Source: T3SED10-47 sp046483725
GTDB taxonomy: Bacteria > Bipolaricaulota > Bipolaricaulia > Bipolaricaulales > Bipolaricaulaceae
DNA length: 64,000 bases
Assembly (NCBI GenBank): GCA_046483725.1
Contig: JAWOCQ010000056.1
Span: 12,490 to 76,489 of the forward strand
Direction of reading: 5' to 3'
Shown here piece after piece: positions 16,501 to 26,180 of the stretch (positions within the stretch are counted from its first letter, which is position 1; each line of letters opens with the position of its first letter). The notes under the pieces are model-generated. The model searched no databases and had not been told where the DNA came from. It saw only the letters and a program-made list of their open reading frames with translations. A program made the position numbers and the translations under genes.

Positions 16501-17316
16501 TCAGATCAGCTCCAGCACATACCGCATGTAGAAGAAGTACACGGGGAGCGCGCCCAGCACCCCGTCAAGCCGATCAAGCATCCCGCCGTGCCCGGGAAGA
16601 AGCCAACCGGTGTGCTTAACCCCAGCAGCCCTCTTAAACAGCGACTCGAACAAGTCGCCCAGCTGGGCGAAGGTGCCTACCCAAACGCCCAGCACCACCA
16701 CATGCGGAAGCCAGCGGAGGAAATCGCTCACAAACACCGGCAGTAAAGCCGCCCCAATCATAGCAATGACCACACCCCCAACGACTCCCTCCCATGTCTT
16801 GGCCAGGGAAACCCTGGGCAGGAGCTGATGCTTGCCGATGGCTGACCCAACCAGGAACGCGCCCGCGTCGTAACCCCACACGATGAGGAAGAAATGCAGA
16901 ACGTAAGCGAAGTCCGCCCGATGCAGAAAGTAGAGAATGCTCAGAAGCACCGGTATGTAGAGGAACCCGAAAATTCCCGCCAACGCGGCGAAGAAACCCT
17001 CTCGGGGTCCCTTACGGAAAAAGCTGTACACAACGGTGAAGTACACCACGCCCCAGCCCGCCACCAGCGCGTAGTCCTCCCACAGGACCGAAAGCATGAG
17101 GAACACCGGGATGGCCATCATCAGGAACTCCTTGGGCTGAGGGATACCCAGCCGGGAGACGATTTGTATGTACTCCCAGCCGGCCATGACGCCCGCAACG
17201 GACACCACTAGCCCCACCAGCCAGTCGAGCTGATAGTTGCCGGCAACCCAAAACAAAGTGAGCACCACGGGCATACCGACCAGAGCTGTCGCCAGCCGCG
17301 CCGCAATAGCTCTCAC
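16501..17316 (-). CDS. cdsA: Phosphatidate cytidylyltransferase
   Basis: A 271-residue membrane enzyme with about eight helices that makes CDP-diacylglycerol from phosphatidate and CTP, the branch point of phospholipid synthesis. The signature stretch near the C-terminus is present: SLAKTWEGVVGG, then FAQLGDLFESLFKRAAGVKH, then LLPGHGGMLDRLDG, with the metal-binding aspartates. The length fits the family. Its GTG start overlaps the uppS stop (GTGA), as expected for the conserved uppS-cdsA pair. Confidence 0.96.
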   Translation of the reverse strand: MRAIAARLATALVGMPVVLTLFWVAGNYQLDWLVGLVVSVAGVMAGWEYIQIVSRLGIPQPKEFLMMAIPVFLMLSVLWEDYALVAGWGVVYFTVVYSFFRKGPREGFFAALAGIFGFLYIPVLLSILYFLHRADFAYVLHFFLIVWGYDAGAFLVGSAIGKHQLLPRVSLAKTWEGVVGGVVIAMIGAALLPVFVSDFLRWLPHVVVLGVWVGTFAQLGDLFESLFKRAAGVKHTGWLLPGHGGMLDRLDGVLGALPVYFFYMRYVLELI

Positions 17317-18056
17317 GAGCTAACCCTTCCGAAGCTCCGCTGCCGGCCCTGGTATGTCTCCAGAGCATCGAGGAAGGCGGCCTCATCGAAGTCGGGCCAC
17401 AGCACAGGGGTGAAGTAAAGCTCTGCGTAGGCCGTCTCCCACAGGAGGAAATTGGACAACCGCTGTTCCCCGGCCGTGCGAATAACCAGGTCGACGTCGG
17501 GAAGGTTGGCGGTGGGCAGGAGCCGCCGGACGAAGGGCTCATCCACGGCCTCCGCCTGCAGACAGTTCTCCCGCGCCGCCCGCACTGCCCCGCGCACTGC
17601 CTCCATCACCGCCCAACGACCTCCGAAGCTCAACGCCACATGTAATTGGAGCCCCTGATTATCCCGGGTCAGTTCCTCCACGCGGGCCACCTCAGCGCTC
17701 AGGCTCGCCGGGAAAAGCTCCCGCTGCCCCACCACATCCAGCCGAACGCCCGCCTCCGAGAGCTCCTCCACCTTCTGCGCTATAAACTCCTCCAGGAGAC
17801 CTATGAGAAGGTCTACTTCCTCCGGCGGGCGGTCCCAGTTCTCCGTGGAGAACGCAAACAGCGTAAGATGGCGGCACAGCTTCTCTTCCCCTGCGAGCCG
17901 TATCAGGCGCTCGGCGGCCTCGGCTCCCCGCCGATGCCCCTCCCCCCGGGGAAGCCCCTGCACCTTAGCCCACCGCCCGTTGCCGTCCATGACCACGGCC
18001 ACGTGGTTAGGCCGAGGGCCGGTTTGCACTCGCTTAAGCGTATTCCGCCAACACAC
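17313..18056 (-). CDS. uppS: Undecaprenyl diphosphate synthase (cis-prenyltransferase)
   Basis: A 247-residue enzyme that extends farnesyl diphosphate to the C55 lipid carrier for peptidoglycan. VAVVMDGNGRWAKVQGLPR contains the catalytic Asp of MDGNGRWA, and GHRRGAEA follows. LFAFSTENWDRPPEEV gives the FSxENW motif, and VDLVIRTAGEQRLSNFLLWE gives the IRTxGExRLSNFLLWQ-type diphosphate site. GTG 18056 has GGAGAGG 8 nt upstream and lies inside the end of folC (23-nt overlap). Part of the ndk-valS-folC-uppS-cdsA run. Confidence 0.97.
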   Translation of the reverse strand: MCWRNTLKRVQTGPRPNHVAVVMDGNGRWAKVQGLPRGEGHRRGAEAAERLIRLAGEEKLCRHLTLFAFSTENWDRPPEEVDLLIGLLEEFIAQKVEELSEAGVRLDVVGQRELFPASLSAEVARVEELTRDNQGLQLHVALSFGGRWAVMEAVRGAVRAARENCLQAEAVDEPFVRRLLPTANLPDVDLVIRTAGEQRLSNFLLWETAYAELYFTPVLWPDFDEAAFLDALETYQGRQRSFGRVSS

Positions 18057-19320
18057 GGCGCGCCTCTCCTACAATGGTCAGTGACCCGCAGACCACCAGC
18101 GCATCATCTTCGCGCAGTTCCCCGGCAAGCGCAGAAGCTGTCTCCCCCACGCTACCACCGACGTCCCACTGCCGTGCGCAGCGACGCGCCTGGTGGGCCA
18201 GAGCTTCGCCGGGCAACGCCCGGTCCGAGGCCGGGGTAGCCAACACCACACGATCGAAGCGCGGGAACAAAATCTCCGCCATTGCCCTTATCAGCTTGCC
18301 CCGTAACGCCCCGAACAGCAACGTCTGCCGCCCAGCAGGAGAAGGCAGTAGATCCAGCGTATCCGCCAGGCCGCGGGCGGCCGCCGGGTTGTGCGCTGCA
18401 TCCAACACGACGTACGGCCTTCGCCGAAGCACCTCGAACCTGCCCGGCCAACCAGCTTCCCCCAGTCCCTGGTGAATCTCCTCTCGGGCTATTCCCATAC
18501 CCCCAACCAGCTCGGCCAGGGCCCCGTTGACGAGTGCTAGGTTGGGGCCTTGATAGACCCCGTGCATGCGCGTGGGGAAACTACCAAGCTGCAAGGGATC
18601 CGAAGTGGACCGCCACATGGCTCGCTCCCACGACAGCTCAACAAGCTGCACATCCCGCGGATCCACCTTTACCAGGGCCGCGCCCACCTCCTGGCACTCC
18701 CGCTCGAAAACCTCCAGGACTTCCGGTTTGTCCTCCACCGTTATTAGCGGCACCCCTTGGCGCGCCACGCCCGCCTTCTCCCAAGCGGCGCGCCCGAGGC
18801 CCGGACCGAAGATCTCCCGATGATCCAGGCTCACCGACGTGATCAGCGAGAGCAAGGGGTTGGCAAGGCAGCGGCTGGCATCGAAGCGCCCGCCCAAGCC
18901 CGCCTCCACAACCCCCACGTGCACCCCTTGCTCTGCGAAGTGGGCAAAGGCGGCCGCAGTCAGGGCCTCGAACTCATTGGGACGCCCCGGCCCTTCGTCC
19001 AGCTCCTCCACCGGCTGCACTGCCTCCAGGATGAGCTCTGCCAGGCGCGAGGCCTCCACCCGAACGCCGCTCACCCGGATCCTCTCAGTGGGGTCTCCCA
19101 AATCCGGAGAAGTGTAGGCACCCACCCGCATTCCGGCCGCCCGCAGCACGGAGTCCAGAAAGGCGACCACGGACCCCTTCCCGTTGGTGCCCGCCACATG
19201 AACCGCCGGGAACGCACCCTCCGGGTTGCCTAGCCGAGCAAGGAGAGCCTCTGTTCTCTCCAGCCCTGGGTTAACCGCGCGCTCCGGGTTCAGAAGCCCG
19301 TCCGGGATGTGTTGAATCAC
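18034..19320 (-). CDS. folC: Folylpolyglutamate synthase / dihydrofolate synthase
   Basis: A 428-residue Mur-ligase-type enzyme that adds glutamate to folates. AVHVAGTNGKGSVVAFL is the ATP P-loop. VGAYTSPDLGDPTERIRVSG and VVEAGLGGRFDASRCL match folC motifs, and the central SLDHREIFGPGLGRAAWEKAGV contains the usual HxxxLG-type region. In the C-domain VVLDAAHNPAAARGLADTL gives the conserved DgAHNP motif. GTG 19320 overlaps the valS stop by 4 nt. Confidence 0.95.
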   Translation of the reverse strand: MIQHIPDGLLNPERAVNPGLERTEALLARLGNPEGAFPAVHVAGTNGKGSVVAFLDSVLRAAGMRVGAYTSPDLGDPTERIRVSGVRVEASRLAELILEAVQPVEELDEGPGRPNEFEALTAAAFAHFAEQGVHVGVVEAGLGGRFDASRCLANPLLSLITSVSLDHREIFGPGLGRAAWEKAGVARQGVPLITVEDKPEVLEVFERECQEVGAALVKVDPRDVQLVELSWERAMWRSTSDPLQLGSFPTRMHGVYQGPNLALVNGALAELVGGMGIAREEIHQGLGEAGWPGRFEVLRRRPYVVLDAAHNPAAARGLADTLDLLPSPAGRQTLLFGALRGKLIRAMAEILFPRFDRVVLATPASDRALPGEALAHQARRCARQWDVGGSVGETASALAGELREDDALVVCGSLTIVGEARRVLAEYA

Positions 19321-21953
19321 GTGCCCCTTTCCACATGCCTGAGTAGGCGCCGGCGTTGGTCACGCAGGTCCTCGGCCTCGGTCTCCGTCTTGGCCACCAC
19401 GTGCTGTGGCGCACGAGTCCGAAAGCTCGGGTTGGCCAAACGTCCCTCCAGCTCACCGAGCTCCTTGTCCAGCTTGCCCAGTTCCCGCTGGATACGCTCC
19501 AGCTCCCTCTCCCAGTCCACCACGCCTTCCACCGGAAGGTACAGGTTCAGCTCCCCGGCCACGCCCTTGGCCGTCGCCCGGCCGGCTCGATAGTCCGGCT
19601 CGTAACGCGCGCAGCCCACCTTGGCCAGCCGTCGCAGCGCTTCGGAGAAGTCATCTACCAGCTTCAGCCCAAACTCCTCCGGCCCCGACACGATCAGATC
19701 CAACTCAGCGCTGGGGGGGACCCTGAGTTCAGCCCGCAGGGCTCGGATCTCCACCACCACCGACTGCAGAAGCTCCAACCGGGCCTCAGCCTGTTCATCC
19801 ACACGGTTTTCCGACGAAGTGGGGAACGAGTGGTGGGCCAGCGGGCGCTCTCGGCCCGTATACCGCCAGATCTCCTCACTGATGAACGGGACGAACGGGT
19901 GCATGAGCTCTAGTAGTTCCTCCAACGTCTCCTGCAGGACCCGCTGGCAGGTAGCCCTGGCCTTCGGATCTTCTCCGTACAGTCTCAGCTTGGCCAGCTC
20001 CAAATACCAGTCGCACAGCTCGTGCCAGGTGAAGTGGTAAACAGCTTCCGCGGCCAGGTGGAAGTTGAACCGCTCCAGCTCCTCACGCACCTTGCGCACC
20101 GTCCGCTCCAGCCGGGAGCGAATCCAGCGATCTTCCCAGGCCAGGGAAGCCGCCGGTGCCCCCCTGTCAAGGTCCTCCGTGTTGGTGAGGATGAACCGGG
20201 CCATGTTCCATACCTTGTTTAGGAAATTGCGCGCATCGCCGAGGTCGTCCATCCCCAGGCGCAGTGTCTGGCCCTTGGTGGCACTGCGGGCCAGGGAGAA
20301 GCGCAAAGCGTCCATTCCGTGAGTGTCCTTTACCTCCAACGGATCAATGCTGTTCCCCTTGGATTTGCTCATCTTCTGACCCTGTGCATCTACGATCAGT
20401 GGGTTAACGAATACCTGTCGGAAAGGCACGTCGCCCATGAAGTGGAGCCCCATCATCACCATCCGAGCCACCCAGAAGAACAGGATGTCGAATGCGGTCA
20501 CCAAGACCGTAGTCGGATAGAAGCGCTCCAGCTCGGGCGTGAGCTCCGGCCAGCCCATGATGGAGAAAGGCCACAGCGAAGAGGAAAACCACGTGTCCAG
20601 AACGTCCTCATCCTGCCGGAGCTCCACCTCCTTCCCGTAGTGCTCCCGGGCCTGGCGGTGGGCAGCCTCATCGTCCATGGCCACAAACACCGTGTCGTCC
20701 GGCCCGTACCATGCCGGGATCCGGTGCCCCCACCACAGCTGTCGCGAGATGCACCAGTCCCGTATTCCCTCCAGCCAGGCGGTGTATACCTTGGCCCATC
20801 GGGGCGGAACAAACGCCACCCGGCCCTGCTCCGCCGCATTGATGGCAGGCTCGGCCAACGGCTGCATGTGGACGAACCACTGGGTGGAGATAAGCGGCTC
20901 CACGGACACGCCACACCGTCCGCAGTGCCCCACACTGTGCCGGTAGAGTTCGACTTTCTCCAGCAGGCCTTCTTCCTGCAGGCGTTTAAGCAACGCCTCC
21001 CGAGCGGCTTCCCTGTCCATGCCGGCAAACGGACCGCCTTCCTCGTTGATGGTCCCGTCCTTGTTGAGCACGTTCACCGAGGGGAGCTCATGGCGCTGGC
21101 CGATCTCGGAGTCCAGAGGGTCATGGGCCGGGGTGATCTTCAAAATACCTGTTCCAAATGAGGGATCCACCTCTTTGGCGCCCACAATGGGCAGCCGCCT
21201 GCCCAGAACTGGGAGCACCGCAGTCCTGCCGATCAAATCCCGGTAACGCTCGTCCGCGGGGTTCACAGCCACTCCGGTGTCCCCCAGCATGGTCTCCGGC
21301 CGGGTGGTGGCCACGGTCACATGGTCCCCGCCCTCCAGGGGATAGCGGACATGGTACAGCTTCCCGTCAACCTGTTTGTGCTCGACCTCGATGTCCGAAA
21401 GCGCGGTCGCGCAGCGCGGACACCAGTTGATCATGTAGTCGCCGCGGTATACCAACCCCTGTTGGTACAGCCTGATAAACGCGGTACGCACGGCCTGGGA
21501 GAGCCCTTCATCCAGGGTAAACCGCAGTCGGGACCAATCACATGAGCAACCCAATACCTTAAGCTGGTCAACTATCTCGGAGCCGTACTTCTCCTTCCAC
21601 TCCCAGACCCTTTTGAGGAAAGCTTCGCGGCCGAGCTTGTGTCGGTCAGTCCCTTCCCGGGCAAGCTCCCGCTCGATCACATTCTGCGTGGCGATCCCTG
21701 CATGGTCGGTACCAGGAAACCAGCATGCTTCGAAGCCGTCCATGCGCTTATAGCGGGTGAGGATATCCTGCAGGGTGTTGTTGAGCGCATGTCCGTGATG
21801 TAAGCGCCCGGTGATGTTCGGCGGAGGGATAACGACGGAAAAGGCGGGCCTCTCGCTATGGGGATCACACTTCCATAGCTCGTCCCAAGAGCGACTTAAC
21901 CGCTCTTCCACTTCCCTCGGGTCGTACCGCGTCGGCAGCTCCATCTCACCCAC
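19317..21953 (-). CDS. valS: Valyl-tRNA synthetase
   Basis: An 878-residue class I aminoacyl-tRNA synthetase. IPPPNITGRLHHGHALNNTL holds the HIGH-type motif (HHGHA), and GQKMSKSKGNSIDPLEV holds KMSKS. The CP1 editing domain (TTRPETMLGDTGVAVNPAD) is intact, so mischarged Thr-tRNA should be hydrolysed. The C-terminal coiled-coil arm (RELGKLDKELGELEGRLANP) characteristic of ValS is present. GTG 21953 lies within the last codons of ndk; ATG 21944 is an alternative start. Confidence 0.97.
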   Translation of the reverse strand: MGEMELPTRYDPREVEERLSRSWDELWKCDPHSERPAFSVVIPPPNITGRLHHGHALNNTLQDILTRYKRMDGFEACWFPGTDHAGIATQNVIERELAREGTDRHKLGREAFLKRVWEWKEKYGSEIVDQLKVLGCSCDWSRLRFTLDEGLSQAVRTAFIRLYQQGLVYRGDYMINWCPRCATALSDIEVEHKQVDGKLYHVRYPLEGGDHVTVATTRPETMLGDTGVAVNPADERYRDLIGRTAVLPVLGRRLPIVGAKEVDPSFGTGILKITPAHDPLDSEIGQRHELPSVNVLNKDGTINEEGGPFAGMDREAAREALLKRLQEEGLLEKVELYRHSVGHCGRCGVSVEPLISTQWFVHMQPLAEPAINAAEQGRVAFVPPRWAKVYTAWLEGIRDWCISRQLWWGHRIPAWYGPDDTVFVAMDDEAAHRQAREHYGKEVELRQDEDVLDTWFSSSLWPFSIMGWPELTPELERFYPTTVLVTAFDILFFWVARMVMMGLHFMGDVPFRQVFVNPLIVDAQGQKMSKSKGNSIDPLEVKDTHGMDALRFSLARSATKGQTLRLGMDDLGDARNFLNKVWNMARFILTNTEDLDRGAPAASLAWEDRWIRSRLERTVRKVREELERFNFHLAAEAVYHFTWHELCDWYLELAKLRLYGEDPKARATCQRVLQETLEELLELMHPFVPFISEEIWRYTGRERPLAHHSFPTSSENRVDEQAEARLELLQSVVVEIRALRAELRVPPSAELDLIVSGPEEFGLKLVDDFSEALRRLAKVGCARYEPDYRAGRATAKGVAGELNLYLPVEGVVDWERELERIQRELGKLDKELGELEGRLANPSFRTRAPQHVVAKTETEAEDLRDQRRRLLRHVERGT

Positions 21954-22395
21954 CCAACCACTCAGCGTCCGCCATACAATAGTCCAGGATCTCCTCCCGG
22001 GTGAAAAACAACGGGATCTCCCGCCGGGCGGACTCGGGTGAGTCGGAGCCGTGCACCAGGTTACACGTCACTGCCAGCCCAAAGTCCCCACGAATGGTCC
22101 CCGGCTCGGCCTGCTTGGGATTTGTCTTCCCCATGAGACGACGCACGATGTTGATGGCTTCGTCACCTTCGACCACCATGGCTACCAGCGGGCCGGCAGT
22201 GATGAACCGTACCAACTCTTGGAAGAATGGCTTCTCCCTGTGTTCGGAGTAATGCCGCTCAGCAAGCTCCCGAGGCAGCCACATCAGTTTCGTCGCGGCA
22301 ATGCGCAGCCCCTTGTCCTCGATCCGTCGGATAATCCGACCCACCAGCCGCCGCTTGAGTGCGTCCGGCTTCAGTAACACAAGTGTCTGTTCCAC
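21946..22395 (-). CDS. ndk: Nucleoside diphosphate kinase
   Basis: A 149-residue enzyme that transfers the gamma phosphate between nucleotides through a phosphohistidine. EQTLVLLKPDALKRRLVGRI is the family start. NLVHGSDSPESARREIPLFF contains the catalytic His and the NxxHGSDs motif. GTG 22395 is preferred to 22443, since AGGAGG lies 6 nt upstream and the family begins at this point. The C-terminus extends to YCMADAEWLGG, longer than the core. First gene of the valS operon. Confidence 0.96.
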   Translation of the reverse strand: MEQTLVLLKPDALKRRLVGRIIRRIEDKGLRIAATKLMWLPRELAERHYSEHREKPFFQELVRFITAGPLVAMVVEGDEAINIVRRLMGKTNPKQAEPGTIRGDFGLAVTCNLVHGSDSPESARREIPLFFTREEILDYCMADAEWLGG

Positions 22396-22659
22396 TCTGG
22401 CCTCCTGGTATAGTGCCGGCGGGGCGGGATACAGGCACCGCAACCCGGCGAGTTAAGCGCAGTCCGGAATATCTACCACTTCCCGCGCGGGCCTGCAAGG
22501 CCACCAACTCGAGTTCACCCGGTTGTTTGGGTTCAGGTGGTTCACTTGGTTACTTGGGTTCGCTGTCACATAACGCGCTCTGTTCGTTGTTTCCCACTGG
22601 CTACTTGCCACAAGCGACATGCGGAAAGACCACAGCACCTAGAGCCCAACGAACCGTGA
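22396..22659. repeat. Low-complexity GGTT-rich tract between dprA and ndk
   Basis: The 264-nt gap contains an irregular repeat at about 22520-22563 (GGTTGTTTGGGTTCAGG, then TGGTTCACTTGGTTACTTGGG) built from GGTT and TTGGGTTC words. It resembles a short, decayed minisatellite. It lies upstream of ndk, so it could sit in that operon's promoter region, but I find no clear promoter hexamers. Confidence 0.45.
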
Positions 22660-23715
22660 TTATATCCGGGCGTAGCGGCGGCCGGGCTGTTCCTCGACCA
22701 AACCCGCCATCTGAAGCTCCAACAGTGCTTGGGACACCAGGGCGTGGGATAGACCCGTATGGGCCATGAGCTCACTGGTATCCAGCATTTCGCTGCTGAG
22801 GGCTTCGTACACGGTCAACGCATCGCCCGTGGGCAGAGGAAGCGACGGCTGGAAGTGGTGCTTCCCCACCCCGCCCAGCTCCTCCACAACGTCCTCTACA
22901 CACGTCACGGGGCTGGCCCCGTCCTGGAGAAGGCGATTGGTGCCTGCGGATGCTTCCGAGGTTATAGGACCGGGCACTGCCAGCACGTCCTTGCCTTGCT
23001 CCAGCGCCCGTTCGGCGGTGATCAGGGCCCCCGAGCGAATGGGCGCTTCGACGACCAGCACCGCCTTGCACAACCCCGCGATCAGTCGATTGCGGCGGGG
23101 GAACGTCCACGCAGCCCCGGGCGTCTCCCACGGATACTCTGACAGCACCGCCCCCTTCTCAGCGATTGCCTGCAAACGGCGCTCCACCCCGGCGGGATAA
23201 GGCTTCCCCAGGCCTGTGCCCAGTATGGCAACGGTACGCCCGCCGGAGAGTGCACCCTGATGGGCGGCAGCATCCACCCCCGGCGCCATCCCCGAAATCA
23301 CTGTCACGCCCCGTTCGGCAAGTTGCGTGCCCATTTTGCGCGCCACCAACCGGCCATAGCTTGTGCAACGGCGGGTACCTACAATCGCCACGCCCGAAAC
23401 GTCGGCAGGCTCCAACTTCCCCAGGACATAGAGGACGAGCGGGGGCGTGGGAAGCTCGCGCATGACCTCGGGGAAATCACCATCTGCGAGCGTGACAATA
23501 TGGGCTCCGGCGTGCCGGGCTCGGCGCACTTCTTGTTGAGGCTGTGCAGCGCTACGTTCCCGGGCAATCCTCCGAGCGGCCTCGGGGCCGATCGCCCGCG
23601 CCAGTTTTTCCACAGGCGCGGCCATGATCTCGCACGGCCCACCCAGGACACCCAACAAGGCTCGAAGTCGCCGCGGAGTGAGCGACGGCAGCATGTTCAG
23701 GGCGAGCCAGGCCAT
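22660..23715 (-). CDS. dprA: DNA-processing protein DprA (Smf)
   Basis: A 351-residue protein that loads RecA onto incoming single-stranded DNA during transformation. An N-terminal helical (SAM-like) region is followed by a Rossmann-like DprA core: VAIVGTRRCTSYGRLVARKM, then VISGMAPGVDAAAHQGAL, then WTFPRRNRLIAGL and GALITAERALEQGKDVLAVPG. A C-terminal winged helix follows (DTSELMAHTGLSHALVSQAL). ATG 23715 is preferred to ATG 23727 because GGAGGA (23719-23724) fits it. The next gene on this strand across the gap is comEC-like at 2-5 kb higher coordinates, i.e. upstream. Confidence 0.95.
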   Translation of the reverse strand: MAWLALNMLPSLTPRRLRALLGVLGGPCEIMAAPVEKLARAIGPEAARRIARERSAAQPQQEVRRARHAGAHIVTLADGDFPEVMRELPTPPLVLYVLGKLEPADVSGVAIVGTRRCTSYGRLVARKMGTQLAERGVTVISGMAPGVDAAAHQGALSGGRTVAILGTGLGKPYPAGVERRLQAIAEKGAVLSEYPWETPGAAWTFPRRNRLIAGLCKAVLVVEAPIRSGALITAERALEQGKDVLAVPGPITSEASAGTNRLLQDGASPVTCVEDVVEELGGVGKHHFQPSLPLPTGDALTVYEALSSEMLDTSELMAHTGLSHALVSQALLELQMAGLVEEQPGRRYARI

Positions 23716-23733
23716 TCTATCCTCCATGTGAGG

Positions 23734-23763
23734 ATCATACCATCCCTACACCTCACGTGTCAC
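23734..23763 (-). promoter_or_regulatory. Probable dprA promoter
   Basis: Minus-strand GTGACA (23758-23763) as -35, an 18-nt spacer and TATGAT (23734-23739) as -10. The predicted start point is near 23727, leaving only about 12 nt of leader before ATG 23715, just enough for the GGAGGA site. Confidence 0.5.
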
Positions 23764-23973
23764 CCTTTACCGTTATGCATTGTAGACCCCGTGGGGGCCT
23801 TCCTGACGTTCGCACGCTCCTTACCTGCTACCACCCATCAACGCATAACACCAACACGGGCCGCCTGCGGCCAAAGATGCTGGACCGCGTTTTGCAGGAG
23901 GCCTTGTCAGTAGAGGGCTGTTCCAGAGTAAGAACAACCCAAGTTCGTTGGACACGATTGCCCGTCGCGTTTT

Positions 23974-25407
23974 CTAGGCCGGTCTGCGAAGGGCATCGCC
24001 CTCCTCCCGCAGCGCTGTCCAGAGGATGAGCACGCCCAGAGCTGCGACCGCACACCACAGGCCAAAGCCCGGCCCCACTGGAAGCTCAGAGCCAGGGAAG
24101 CTCGCCAGTCGCTCCACGACCGCCAGGTAGGGCGCAATCAGGAACCTGTCCACCGCTGTACCGGCTACCGGGCCGAGGAGGAGCACCACCACCCCCGACC
24201 AAAGCAGCACGGCGGTCCAAGTGACGAGAAGGAGATTTGCCATCAGACCGAACAGCGCCACGTGGCCGAACGTCGCCCCGATCACGGGCAGGGCGCCTGC
24301 CTGGGCACATGCGGTGACCGCTAGGAGATCCGCTGGCCGTAGCAGCCAGCGGGGCAGCTCGGCGCGCAACCATCCGGACATCCAACCGGGAAGGAGAAGA
24401 AGGATGGCCCCAGTGGCCATGAACGAAAGCTGGAACGCCGCATCGGCCGGGGACCAGGGCCAGATTAGGACCACAACCACAGCGGCCGCGGCCAACGCCT
24501 GCAACGGATCCAGCCACCGCCGTAGAACCCAGCCCCGGTGCCATAGAATCCAGAAACTCCCTGCGCATCCGAACATGATGGCCGCCCTGATGAGGGAAAC
24601 CCTGGCCCCGCCCACCAATACATAGCAGGAGACGAACAGCATCAGCATTAGGTACCGAACGACTGGAGGGAGACGGAAGAGCTTCAACAGCAACCACCCG
24701 CCTGCCACCAACAGGCCCAAGTGCAGCCCCGAAAGTGCCAGCAGATGCGCCACCCCGGCGGCGCGGAAAGCGTCCTGCCGCTCATCAGGCATTAGGCCCC
24801 GCGCTCCCAACAGTAGCGCAGAGAGAAAGGCCGCCCCTTCCTCGGGCAGGGAGCCCGTCAACCTGTGTAGCAGCCGCATGCGCGCTTCGTGGGCCCAACG
24901 CAAGAGTCCTGGTCCCCCTTGCTCCAAGACTTCGGCGCTCTCAGCCAAAAACAGCCCGAAAACCCCGCGGCGCCGGAGGTAGGTTTCCCACTCAGCGGGG
25001 CGTGGTTGGGCCCCGCGCCCCTCCAGGTGGAGAAGATCGCCAGGGCCCACAGCCGAGCCGGCGGGAAGATACGCGACCAGGCGCAGGGGGGTGGGATGCC
25101 CTTCCAGTTCCACCAAAGCTTCGGTAGAGCGCGACCGGGGCTCGGGAATCCCTACCACCCGTACCGTTGCCTCCTGCATTAGCGGAAGCTGGTACAGAAA
25201 TTGAGAGGGGCTCTCCTCCGGCTGGGGCAGAGCCAGCCCCCCTACCAGGGCCACAGCCCACAGCAGTGCGCACGACCGGCGCCAGCACGCACCGGCTAGC
25301 AGGACTGCTCCCACCGGTACGACCCACCACCCACCGGCGCCTGCTGCTCCCAGTGCAGCACCAAAGGTCAAGCCAGCGGCAACCCCCGGCAAAAGCACAC
25401 GAGGCAT
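23974..25407 (-). CDS. comEC: ComEC/Rec2-type competence membrane protein
   Basis: A 477-residue polytopic membrane protein. The start has two or three helices, then a soluble DUF4131-like OB domain (VRVVGIPEPRSRSTEALVEL, then RGAQPRPAEWETYLRRRGV). The Competence domain follows: AFLSALLLGARGLMPDERQD, then AGVAHLLALSGLHLGLLVAG, then ARVSLIRAAIMFG. ComEC forms the channel that passes single-stranded DNA inward. The usual C-terminal metallo-beta-lactamase domain is absent: the protein ends at LREEGDALRRPA after the last helix. ATG 25407 follows GGAGGGG; the upstream frame to 25824 runs antisense through tmRNA and is rejected. It is upstream of dprA on the same strand, with a 246-nt gap. Confidence 0.88.
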   Translation of the reverse strand: MPRVLLPGVAAGLTFGAALGAAGAGGWWVVPVGAVLLAGACWRRSCALLWAVALVGGLALPQPEESPSQFLYQLPLMQEATVRVVGIPEPRSRSTEALVELEGHPTPLRLVAYLPAGSAVGPGDLLHLEGRGAQPRPAEWETYLRRRGVFGLFLAESAEVLEQGGPGLLRWAHEARMRLLHRLTGSLPEEGAAFLSALLLGARGLMPDERQDAFRAAGVAHLLALSGLHLGLLVAGGWLLLKLFRLPPVVRYLMLMLFVSCYVLVGGARVSLIRAAIMFGCAGSFWILWHRGWVLRRWLDPLQALAAAAVVVVLIWPWSPADAAFQLSFMATGAILLLLPGWMSGWLRAELPRWLLRPADLLAVTACAQAGALPVIGATFGHVALFGLMANLLLVTWTAVLLWSGVVVLLLGPVAGTAVDRFLIAPYLAVVERLASFPGSELPVGPGFGLWCAVAALGVLILWTALREEGDALRRPA

Positions 25408-25429
25408 TTCGATACCCCTCCACCAGTAG

Positions 25430-25435
25430 TATAAT
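25430..25435 (+). promoter_or_regulatory. tmRNA -10 box
   Basis: A perfect TATAAT lies 12 nt upstream of the tmRNA 5' end. The -35 region (TTCGAT, 25407-25412) is weak. The box sits inside the leader of the divergent comEC gene, so the two are transcribed back to back. Confidence 0.6.
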
Positions 25436-25446
25436 GGGGGTACATA

Positions 25447-25808
<362 letters not shown>

Positions 25809-26180
25809 GTATCGGATAAAGCACTCATCCGGGAATGGCTTCTTCGTCCCACGTGCTGCGGCGCCCTGCGCATCACCTGTGAAGCGCGGCGGGCGGCGGT
25901 CAAGGCGCACTCCACAGAGCGGAGCTGTCGACATGCTCGCCGTACGCAGCATCGATCCGAACAGCTGCGAGCTCCTCCGATAAGCCACACCAGCATACGA
26001 CTGTGCCTGACTTCCCAGCAGCGCAGGGCGAGTTCCTCTGCGACGGCCCACCGAAGGCGCCGCAAGCATGGAACGCGAAAGTGCTCCCCAGGTCGCCGTG
26101 CTACCCGCAGCAGGCGCGGATCTACGGTACACTGTCTCGACGATCCGGCCAGGAAATGCCGGACCAGAGGGGGGGAAGAG
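25809..26180. other. 370-bp stretch with no supportable gene
   Basis: All long frames here run through the tmRNA or the racemase gene in the wrong phase. I see no hairpin or RNA gene. A TACACT hexamer at 26126-26131 might serve the racemase gene. Confidence 0.4.
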
